NCBI GenBank assembly: GCA_905221605.1
Contig: CAJNDS010000202.1
Coordinates: 374,001-438,000, forward strand
DNA: 64,000 bases
Source: Symbiodinium natans
Lineage: Eukaryota > Sar > Dinophyceae > Suessiales > Symbiodiniaceae
Reading direction: 5' to 3'
Under the pieces are notes generated by a model. That model was not told the origin of the DNA. It ran no database searches and saw only the letters and a program-made list of their open reading frames with translations. Numbering within the stretch: the stretch's first letter is position 1; each line of letters starts with the position of its first letter. Shown here piece after piece: positions 11,901 through 23,900 of this stretch. Position numbers and translations under genes: made by a program.

Positions 11901-14900
11901 TTTAAGGTTGGGACGTTCCCCCTTACACAAACAGTCCTTCATAGGGATCATAGTACCCCCTATTATAATCCTCCTCATTAAGGGCTGTTAGTATAAGGAG
12001 GAACATCCCAGCATTATAATCCTTATTAAGGACTGCTAGTATAAGGGGGAACATCCCAAGACTCGGGTTCTTCGGTTCCCGGCAGTAGCTGCGACTTAGG
12101 GCAAGCACAGAGTGTCGCTCATCTCAGGGTTTGGACGGTTTTGAAGGTTGGCGGCCATAGGTCACCCTAACCCTAAACCCTAAACCCTAAACCCCAAACC
12201 CTAAACCCTAAACCCTAAACCCTAAACCCTAAAACCAAAATGCAGCCTAAAAACAGGAAAATCTCAACAAACAGGAGGGGAAGCTCACGGAAAAGCGGGG
12301 ATTGGTGGTTTGGGTACCTTGTTGAGGTCTTTTCTTATAAGGGAATCCTGCTACTTGGGTTTAGGGTTTAGGGTTGAGGTCCTTTCTTATAAGGGAATCC
12401 TGCTATTTGGGGTCTATTTTGAGGGTAAACCCCCCCGAATAGCCTGAGGGCAAGTCCATGATGCTTGCTAGGGGTTTAGGGTTTAGGGTTTAGGGTTTAG
12501 GGTTTAGTTTAGGGTAGGGTTTAGGGTTTAGGGTTTAGGGTTTAGGGTTTAGGGTTTAGGGTTTAGGGTTTAGGGTTTAGGGTTTAGGGTTTAGGGTTTA
12601 GGGTTTAGGGTTTAGGGTTTAGGGTTTAGGGTTTAGGGTTTAGGGTTTAGGGTATTAGGGTTTAGGGTTTAGGGTTTAGGGTTTAGGGTTTAGGGTTTAG
12701 GGTTTAGGGTTTAGGGTTTAGGGTTTAGGGTTTAGGGTTTAGGGTTTAGGGTTTAGGGTTTACCCTTAAACAGGATATTCCAAGGTAAAACCCTCAAGAA
12801 CCGAAGCAAGAAGGGAGAACTATACCAAGGCCTTGCCTAGCTTGAGGGCTCCGGGCCATACTTGCGTCAAGCGTAAAAGGTAGGCGTCGGAGCACCCTAA
12901 GCCCCAAAACCCCAAACCCTAAACCCTGAACCCTAAAACCCAAAACCCTAAACCCAAAACCCTAAAACCCTAAAGCCCTAAAACCCTAAAACCCTAAAAC
13001 CCTAAAACCCTAAAGCCCTAAAACCCTAAAACCCTAAACCCTAAAACCCTTCTAAGCATCTCGCAGCTCTAAAAAAGGCCGAGCTTCACATCCGGCCATT
13101 GGTAGGGAGTCGGCTCTCCCCTGTAGTCCCAACCTGCAGAAAGCTGCGTGCTGATCCGGTTTAGGGTTTAGGGTTTAGGGTTTGGGGTTTGGGGTTTGGG
13201 GTTTGGGGTTTAGGAATTTTTTTTTGCCCCGTTTTACCCCCCAGTTCTACGTGGCATTGCTTTGATTGCTTGGTCGAATGTTCAGGGTTTATATTTATAG
13301 TGTTTTTGTTTTAGGGTCCAGGGCTACCAGTTCCTTTGGACATACCTACTGAACGACCTGTCTGACCTCTGAGGCCCAGGAAAATGAAATGTTGCCAACC
13401 AGTTAAGAAGAAGAAGAAGCAGAAGAAGAAGAAACATACGCGAATGACAAATGGTTGTGAGACTGTGATAAAACTAGACCCAAGAGTAGCCTAGGAATAA
13501 AAAGGGTACCCTTTTTGGCTTAAAGGTGCTTCTTATAAGGAAACCTAAACACTTCAAAAGGGGATAAGGGCCCCCACTCTGGGTCCCACAGCAAACTAGT
13601 GGGAACATCCTTCTTCCATACCCCAAAAAGGTATACTCAAGGGAATCCCGGCTGCAATCATCCTTAAACCATGTTCCAACTTCCTGGAGTCTACCGTACA
13701 TCTATACTCCCCTTAGAACCTCAATACAAATAATACTTTTAGTATCCTCTTGTGTATGATATACGCAAAATGACAAACTAATTCCCAGGGGGCTATAGAA
13801 ATATCCCTAAACCCTAAACCCTACACCCTAAACCCTAAGGAAGGAGTTTTCCGCAAATATCACAGCATTGACAGGGTTGGGGGTGCCCGACCTGTCCACG
13901 TGAAGCCGCCCGCCACAAAAGACCGACTCAGGATGGCTTGCCAAGCCACCTGCAGGGGAAAACCCGAACTTCCCTAGGCCCGATAAACCCTAAACCCTAA
14001 ACCCTAAACACGGAGACCTGGGAAGCGAGAGGGCAGGGTGCGTTCTTGGAGTTGAGGGATTTTTTGTCCTAAACCCTAAACGCTATCCCTAAACCCTAAA
14101 CCCTAAACCCTAAACCCTAAACCCTAAACCCTGAACCCTAAACCCTAAACCCCCTGATGTAGCCCTGGGTTGAATATTATATTTATTCCGGAAGTCGGTA
14201 AGCCCAAAACCCTAAGCCCTACCTGGGACCCACTTTTCCTACACTTTTATGGGTTCTACCTACTTATTAAGGGTCAATGGAGTCCCAGTGATGTAGCCTA
14301 GTATACTACTGAAGGGCCCAGAAGGGAATACTAATGGTACCCATTCCGATCCCTATATTTCCCCCCCCAGCCCATGGTAAACAGAGATATTGGGATCCTG
14401 GCTCAAAGAACCCGAAAAGGGTTTTGGGTTCATATACCCTAGTAAGAAGGGATGATACTAGCAGAGGGTATCTATGAGGTAAAACACACGCAGAGTTTAG
14501 TAAGCCCCAAGTTAAGGACTTGAGCGTTGGGCCTGGGACGTCTCACCCCAGCCGGGATGCTCCGTGTCCTGCATGTGGGAGAGAGGTGCCATAACCCTAA
14601 ACCCTAAACCCTGAACCCGAAACCCTAAGCCCTAAGCCCTAACCCAAAACCCAAAACCCAAAATACTTGTTGCGCCTGAAGCCTCGGAACCTGAGCTCAT
14701 GAGCAGTCTGATGCACGCAACCTTAAATACCACAAGTTCCACAAGACCCTCACATCCAAAAGCGTTAACTCTTAAAACCTCGAGTTTTGCCTTTTTTTGG
14801 TTGGGGGGGGGGGGTGTTTGTTAACTTGTAGTACTGTTCTGGAACTAGGTTGGGTGTCCGAAGCTGTGCTGTGTAGGGTTTTGGGTTTACGGCTTAATTA

Positions 14901-17900
14901 CGGCAAGAAGGCTTCAGTACCAAAACAGAATTCCAGAATCATACGTTACTCTTAAGTTCCAGGGCCTAACAATTAGGTTACTAGAGCCCCTAAGGACCTC
15001 AGCGTTATGTCCCTGGAAGGATAGGGTTAAGTTGACGCTAACGACAATCCCGCTATCGAGTGGCGTAGTCACGCACGTGGCCCGCCGCCGGGTCGTTGGC
15101 CACCAGGCCTTCGGTGCTTTTGAGGCTTTGATGAGGTGAAGGGCATAGGGTTTACCTCTCCGTCCCTCTCTTTCGCTCTCTATCCATCTCTCTCTCCCTC
15201 GCTCTCTCCGTCGCTCTCTCTCCCTCTCTCTCTCTCTCTCTCCTACAATTCATGCTGGTGCAGGGCTCAGTGCTTGAAGAATCTTAAGGCGGTCCCAGCT
15301 GGTCGTGTCCTTTACTAACTGCCCAGGACACAAATCAACAGCTCCGGGGATTCAGGTGCATGAGGCCCCAAGGCCTCAACGCTGCACCCGCCAGAAGGAA
15401 CTACGATGATCCGCCGAACTTAGGGTTTTTTTGCGTTAAAAAACCCATTTCGGGGTTTAGGGTTTTTTTTACGTTAAAAAGCCCTAAACCCAAACAAAAA
15501 TGGCCTCTGTCCGAATACGCCGAGGACGTCTCACTGCTGATGGCAGGCACCTGCACGCATGGCAGCTGGGGCCCTAAACCCTAAACCCTAAACCCTACAC
15601 CCTAAACCCTAAACCAAGCTACCTGGAGGCACCCAAAGATCCTCCCATGCCGTTCTGGCGTGATTGTGCAGGTCCCCAGGCACTCTCGACTTTATGAGCC
15701 CCTTCATTCCCTCAACCCCAAAGCCGCCGACCTAGGGACACTTACTCCTGCTAGAATATGATATATGTTTTTTTTGAATAGAGAGTCCCTCCTTCGGTCC
15801 CCTTCATTTGGGGACGATTCCGTAAAGTCGCCTTAGCACTCCCGATGCTAACTTCAGGGCTTGGGGGGCATTGGGGTCTCTGGAGAGACTTTACGGCACC
15901 GGCGCCCCAAGATGTTTAAGGGTTAAACAGTTGAAGCCTAAACCCGAACCCTAAACCCTAAACCCCACCAGACCGAAACATGTATCCCAGGAACCACCGC
16001 CGCCCCCCATGGTGGCACACTAACTCCTAGATCTACCTTTCAATCCACAGTCTCACTTAATTACTGTCACTTAAACCCTAAACCCTAAACCCTAAACCGG
16101 GCCCTAAACCCAATAACCAAAGAATAGAATAGCTTAAACTTGTTTATTCCGACTAAGGAAGGAAACCCAAAAAGCTTAAGGTTCAACCATTGGCTAAGTA
16201 AGCTTGGGGCGGTTTAGGGCTTTTCTCCCTTCTGGGGTCCTTCTGAGTCAAAGCATACCCAAAACACCCCAAACCTCATAAACCCCAGACCACAGACACG
16301 CTAAGCAACCCTAAACCCTAAACCCTGACTAAACCCTAAACCCTAAACCCTAAACCCTAAACCCGAAACAGCAAGCCGCTGCCCCCGGAGCCCGCCTCAG
16401 GCGCAGCCGCATGCCATCGATCGTAGGTCTCTGGGCTATAGTCGAAGCCCATCCTTTGATGCTTTGGGTTTTTGGGGCGTTTAGGGTTTAGGGTTTAGGG
16501 TTTAGGGTTTAGGGTTTAGGACATGTAGGGTTTAAGGTTTAGGGTTTGGTGTTTGGCGGTCCAGGGGTCCGGTGCTTGGAGCTCAGAGGGTTGAGGGTCT
16601 GACGTATGGGCTAAGGGTGTTGGGGTTTCGCAGGGCTTGCAGGGCTTGGAGGTTGTGGCGTAGGGGGGTGGTTTAGGGTTTAGGGTATCTTGTGCCTTGG
16701 GGGGGGGGGATGGTTTAGGGTTTAGGGTATGTAGGGTGTTAGTCTCTGTAGTCTCTTTAGGCATGGAGGGGGATGGCAAGGCACCAGGATTCTGCCAAGT
16801 TGTTAAAGGTGTAGGATTGGCTGCACATGGACTGTTCGGTTGGGTGTCATCAGGGCCACGGTTAGAGGAATTCAGGTTTCGCGTTCGAGGGAAGGGCCTT
16901 GAAATCCTTGAACACCCTAATTAAACCCTAAACCCTCAACCCTGAAACCTAAACCCGAAACCATAAACCCTAAACCCTCAACGCTGAAACTTTACATTGG
17001 CCCAGCTGCACGTCCATGGGCGTGTGGTTGCCGTTGAAGTCGTTGTAGTTCGCCTAAGCTCGGGTGCTTCCGTGGACACCTTGTCTACTACCGGATCTCA
17101 GACACCCAGCGACCCAAAGTCTGCGCACTGGTCTTGCAAAACCACCACTTAAAAACAACTTTCCGATAGAAATGCCCAAATAAAATTTCAGCCTTTGACT
17201 TCCTAAGACCCTCCGAAAACTGAACCCTAAACCCTCAACACCCCAGGATGTGAGATATGCCTAGTAGCAGAGACTGGGCGCCCCATCAGTGGGTCCAAGC
17301 GATGAGCCAACGCCTGTGCTGGGAACAGGATTTGGGGTTTAGTGCTTTAGTGGCTGGCATCACCAGAGACCCAGAAACCCAGCATTCTCGGGGGAATGGC
17401 GCTGTATTTGGGCCCTTCGGCTGGAACTTCTGAGGGAACAGCGCTTGATTTGAGATCTTTCATGCTCACGAGGTTGGCCCCTTCAACCCTGGAAAAAAAA
17501 TCCAGCACACATCATCCTTCAGGCAGCTATGGAACCATGATGACCAAACTACGAATCACCTTGCAAGCTTCTCGTGGGCTTTGTGTACAAGCAGAACCCT
17601 AAACCCTAAACAGAATAGAAACACAGTTCAAGAACAGCACTGAGTCGAGCCGGGCTAAAAAGCCGAAGCGCCTTGAGGCGCTTCGCGTCCGCCACGACGT
17701 CGTCGGAGTGGCACAGGTTCCTTCGAGTTAGTCCGCGAGCGGGGGCGAGATGGGGTGGCTGGTTAGGGAAGACGTAAGGCTACAACCGACTCACGCTGCA
17801 ACAGTTCAGGAACATACTATGAACATACTATACTATACCAGAAGTATACTATTGATACTATAATTAAACGATGTGAGAGGGAAGACCGGGCAGGCAGTCT

Positions 17901-20900
17901 TTTTACAACAACGGGGCCTGTCGTGCTCTTGAATCGAAGGAGGGAGAGAAAGAACGTCTACACAGGAGGGTTTAGGGTCTAGGGTTCAGGGTTTAGGGTT
18001 TAGGGGTGTTTCGGGCTTTCGGGATGCATGGGGGACGGTTGTGGGAAGCTTGAGACTGCTTGCAGTGGGTTTAGGGTTTATGGGTTGGGATGTTCACCCC
18101 TTATACTAACAGTCCTTAATAAGGATTATAATAGGGGGCACTAGAATCCCTATTAAGGACTGCTAGTATAACGGGGAACACGCAAATTTATAGGGCCCAA
18201 GGCTTTAGGACAAGTCTCTCGTTGCAGATCGACCAGATCACAATGCTGGGATGGTTTCGGTCTCGCTTGATCATGACCTCCACACGTCAGCTGCAACAGG
18301 ACTGGGCACATAGGGGTTCAGGGGCTCAAGGGTTTAGGGGTTTAAGGGTTTGGGGGTCTAGGGGTTTAGGGGTATGCTCTCTGCACATCTTCAGGCCTGA
18401 CAACTGTGGTCAAGGAATGGGACGTGGAAAACTAGCTAAAGATTGCTACTTCTCCTTGGCAGGCGTTACACGTGCGCATCTATGTGCGTGGAAGTTGCAC
18501 GCGAACACTCTCAGACACTGACACTGACACTGACCCTGACGCTGACACCGACACGCCGACACTGACACTGAAACTGACACGGACTCGGGAAGTTCAAGTC
18601 GTCGCATGCGAGGCGCAACATGCCAAGGCAATTGTGTGCTCACGCGCCACATACGAAGTGTCGCACCTTCTCATCAAAACTGCCACACATCTAGCATGCT
18701 GGAACTCCCGACGATCCATCTCAGCGCTCCTGAAAGAGAAGATGCCTACAGTACAGCTTTTCTAGAAGCTCACGATACCCGAACAAGTGCTTCATTTCGT
18801 CAAAGACCTAAACCCTAAACCCTAAACCTGGGACCTCCATCTCCTCATCCTGGCCATTGCGGTGGTTCTCTGCCCAGACCAGGATGCCCTGGAACAGTCT
18901 CGGGGGGGGTGTTCTACAACCTACTGTGAAACGTGGCTTAGGGTTTAGGGTTTAGGGTTTAGGGTTATCCCTAAATCAGGCCTACCTCGGTCTAGTTGGA
19001 GCCCCAGATAAAAGCCTAACATGACCCAGGCGTGGGGAACATCTAAGTACGACTAGCTTCGAAGGACCCGGCACCTTCATCGGAACTCCCCGCGCTTCTG
19101 CTTGGGGTTTAGGGCATAAGGTTTAGGGTTTTTTCCGGGTTTAGGGTCATGGAGCTGCAGATTCCGTAGAACCAGTTTGGGCTACGTAGACCCACATTTG
19201 TGCAACAAGTGCCCCTCTTGGGGGAGGTTACGGCGCTTGTACGAAATTGAGGAAACCTCGACTAGGGATGAAAAACCTAATAGCTATCGGCACCTCACAA
19301 TGTTCGGTACGAGCACCTCATAGTATATAAGAAGAGTACCAATACAAAGCCTGGAACCCTAAACCCCAAACCCCAAACCCCGAACTCTAAACCCTAAATC
19401 CTAAACCCTAAACCCTCCTAAAGCCCTCAATCCTACAGCCCTACACACCGTGGACCGGTGGCTGAAGCTTTGAAACCTCAGCCCTTTGCATCCGCAAACG
19501 CCTCCTCGTCGGCTGCCTGGAGGAGAGCCTGCCAGCAACCAAGGGTTTAGGGTTTAGGGTTTAGGGTTTAAAGGGTCTAGGGTCTAGGGTTCAGGGTTTG
19601 GGGGTTCTGGGTTTAGCAACTCGCGCAAATCTCGGGCAAACATTTCACTACTCGCACAAATCCCCCTCACAAATCTCGGGCGAGGCTCTTGGTTCCAAGT
19701 CTGGATGGAAGCCTACAGATCTAGGTTTCCCGACGCCGACACAAACCAAGCCAACCAGAGGTTGAGGCAAGCTGATTATTGCCACTGATTATTGCCATGC
19801 CACCAGTAACCATATTACCCCCGGCCCCCAACAACAAAAAACGGAGGCGCGAGCCCTTTCCTAAGCCGCAACCCCCTCTTATCACAGGGGCTGAGGATCC
19901 AGGGCCCGGCACTCTGAGCCCAAGGGTTGGTTGAAGCAAACCTCTGATGCACACCTACTGAAAAGGGGCTGACGGTTTTTAGGGTTGAGGCTTTTGGGGT
20001 CTCGGGCTCTTAGGGTTTAGGAAGTTTAGGGTTTAGGGCTGGATTTAAACTGTTTGGAGTTTATGGGCTGCAGCCACATCTTTCGCCCAGGGGGCCACGG
20101 CCGGACTGTTAAATTCAGGTCACTCTTGTGCCAGCTTCGTTGCCCTCTGCCTTTACCCAAACCCATGTAAACCCTGCATTCGCATCCCTTCCGGCTTGCC
20201 TTTTGCCGCAAGAAGCCCTGCTGAGACCCCTAGGTAGAACCCCCCCAACCCGAATCCCCCCCAAAAAGACCACAAGACTCTAAATCAAAGCTTCTAAACA
20301 TTCCCAGACAAAACCTGAAATCAACCCTTTGAAGCTGCTGTCATCTAGGCTTTGGACATGGGTTTCTTGAACAGAAATTAGAGCTCGGTACAATACTGTC
20401 ATCTAGGCGCTCCAACAACACCCTACTGCCCGGCGCCTCGTTGTGGGGATTGTGCGCCGTGCGAAAGCCGTTGGCACCAAACTCTTTCAACTTCCGGAGC
20501 CTGTGAACCTGGCTTAGGGTTTAGGGTTTAGGGTTTCGGGTTTAGGGTTCAGGGTTTAGGGTTTAGGGTTCAGGGCTAGATGAACCTCTTGAAGAATACC
20601 GGTATCTCCCCTCATCCATTGCTAATGTTGCTTCTTCAACCCCCAAACCCTAAACCCTAAACATCTGAAATCTCGAGTCTGCACAACAGGGCACCCCTAA
20701 GCCTCTTAGCCTCCTAGCCCTGTCTATGGTCCTAGGGCTGCCAACAGCGTAGTGAACTGCTCATCTGATTGTTCCTGGACCCTTGAAACCCGAAGAGAAC
20801 CCCGATCCTACCTGTAGGTGATCCGGAACAGCCACACCCACGGCCGCAAAGTCCTGGCACTTCGTTGCTGGGCTTCAGGGGTCTTGGCGGTTTTTGGCTT

Positions 20901-23900
20901 TCGAATCATACGGGCATTGAAAAGGAACCTTATATACACTCACCAAAAAACAGTAAGATAAACCCTGCTTCATGTAACTTTTCTAGCAAATTTTTCGAAG
21001 AGTTTTACGGCTTCGTGGCTGAGAGAGTGAAGCTTAAATTGTCGGGTTGCAGTCCCCAAGCCCTACAATTTTGTGGGTGATAACCGCTTTAATGCATGTG
21101 GAGTACTGCGTAGATAGACCACAGGTAGCTCAGGCCGTAGGCCGCACGGGCACAATGCCAGGGGATGGAGCAACCGGCCGCGACATGCAGTTGGGACTAG
21201 GAGGGCAGGGGCGCGAATTCCAGTCACAAATCCTTCTTGGACACAAACATCTTGGGGTTTAGGGTTTAGGGTTTAATGGAGCTAAACATATCCTCCCTGA
21301 ACCCACAGAGGCCGCAACGCCACAGACTTCAAGGTAACCCACAGCCCACCTCAACACAGCAATCTAATATTTGCTCTAATATTTGCTCAAGAGCCACCGC
21401 AAAAAGCCAAACTATTCCTCCTCAGGGATATATGGAATTGTTGTATCTGTTTTTGCTTTTTTTGGCGGGGGTGTTCTTAAGAAACTAGAAGTAAAAAAGA
21501 GATCATTAGTCTTGTACAACTGAACAAAAATGTTCTTAAGGGTTCCAAAACACCTCATTCAGAACCATATATAGTAGAAATAGAAACAACACATTCACAA
21601 CGGGCTGAGAAACAAACATAACAGTACCATGAAACTCTAAACATCACCCAACCCTGTGTCCTGGTGGTTTGCTGTCCCAAGAATCTTCGTGGGCACGCCG
21701 TTGAGGACAAACCCCTTGTTGGGGTCCCAGGCCACAGTTCCTTGTCTAGGGCTTTCAGGTTTTAGGGTGAGGTTCCGATCATAGCAGGGCTTTCTCAATC
21801 CTGAACTCCTCAACCCGAAACCGCAAGTTTAAGTACGGGCCCTTAATTTGGCTCCCTTGTAATATAACCCTTTACATACACTATGCATATTGGGGCCCAT
21901 ACTTCGGATCCCTCTGAGCTCAAAGGAGAGTCATACTCATACCGCTGAGGATCCCTTAGAGAATCCTTAAAACGGGGCCCTAAACCCAAAGGATGCGACC
22001 TTAGTGGTCCAAGGTAGAACCCCATCACGAAGAAGGGTATAGAAGGACCATACTGGGGCCCCATGGTTCCCTCCGACCTTAAATTTACGGTTTAACCAGG
22101 ATCTTCAGGAGTTCAGGGTTTAGGGTTAAGAGTTTAGGGTTTAGGGTGTAGAGAGGATAGGGTGCAGGTTTCGTTTGCGTTCTCGCCGTGTTTGCTATAC
22201 CTATTCAAGCCCCAAGCCGCACTGAAGAAGACAGACTCATGGCTTCCGAACTCCCCCTAATATGTATTTACCCAGGCTCCCCGGAACCCTCTCTATCATA
22301 TGTCACTGTTAGCTTTAATGACTTCGCGGTTCAATGCCAAAAAGTCGTGGTTCAAGCCCAAAAGCTGGGGTGGTTCAAGTCCAAAAGCTCGTGGTCGAGG
22401 TGTGGGGGTTTCGGGTTTCGGGGTGTGTCCGGGCCTCAAGGCCTGGGGTTTAGGGTTTCAGGGCCTCAGGGCCTGGGGTTTAGGGTTTCACTTACTAACC
22501 AATGCTAACGGTACTTATAACCCCACTTATAAAACCCCTAAAGGGCCTTATAGGGGTTATCCCTATCATAAGTAGGGTTATAAGCCCAGTTATAAGTGGT
22601 TATTAAGTCCCATGAACCTCCAAGAACCCTAAACCCTAAGCCCTAAACCCTAAACCCTAAACCCTAAACCCTAAACCCTAAACCCTAAACCCTAAACCCT
22701 AAGCCCCTTACATCCTCAGATCGCTTATCATGGACGCGGCTCGGACGCCGAACGTCACGGACACCTGGTCCTGTGAGCTGGTGCTTGAGATGCTGACCTC
22801 GGTTTAGGGTTTAGGGTTTAGGGTTTAGGGTTTAGGGTTTAGGGTTTAGGGTTTAGGGTTTAGGGTTTAGGGTTTAGGGTTTAGGGTTTAGGGTTTAGGG
22901 TTTAGGGTGGAGGCGTTTGGGATCGAGGCTTTGGAGCAAGTTCGCTTGAGGTGGGGTTTCGGGATTAGGGTTCAGGGTTAGAACTTTCGACTGGTCATGC
23001 AGTTTCAATGCTTCTCCAAGCTCACGCCTGTGCTAGAAAGAACCCAAGTACGGACCACAAGAAGCCCTAACCCTGGTTCCTAAACCCAAAACCCTAAACC
23101 CCCGACTCCAACACGAAACTCGAAAGCCCAAGCCCTGACCCTGGTCAAGCTTGAGCAAGGTATCAAGCAGTTTACAGAGTGTTCTGAAGCCCAGCGTCTC
23201 CATTCCCTCTTAAGCACCAGTAAGCTGAAGCACTATAGGCCCGAAACCATAAACCCTAACACTATCTCGTTATGCCATAGTCTTACAAAATCACTATTAC
23301 TATTACACCTTCAAAAAACACATTCTTCTACTATTCTTTCATGACAGCATCATGATTTCCATTACAATAAAGTGGCCTAAACCGAACAAGCCATGCCATC
23401 CAGAGGAGGGGGCTTCAAGACGATAGAGTGCAGGGTGCGCAGGAGACCAAAGAGAGGCTCCTGGAGGCAGCTTTTAGGGTCTTTAGAGGCTTTTAGGGTT
23501 TAGGGTTTAGGGTTTAGGGTTTAGGGTTTAGGGTTTAGGGTTTAGGGTTTAGGGTTTAGGGTTTATAGGGCTGCTTCGAAACAGGGTTCAGGGTATAGGG
23601 CTTGGTGTCTGGGCTTGAGGGCCTTTAGGGTTTAGGGCTTGTGAGGGTTTAGGGTCGTTAGGGTTCAGGGTTGGGGGGCCTTCAGGGTCTTACTCGGATC
23701 ATATGCCCTAGTTGGGCCCTATTTGGGATTCTTATTCTGAGGCGCGCTTGGTTCACATCGAGTGTTTTCGCTTCGGCGTTTGGGGGTTCGAGCCTCAGGT
23801 CCTAAGTAGGTCGGGCTGAAATATAGGGCTTGGGGTTTAGGGTTTAGGGTTTAGGGTTGAGGGTTTAGGGAATCCCGGCTGGTTGCATAAAGAACCCGGA

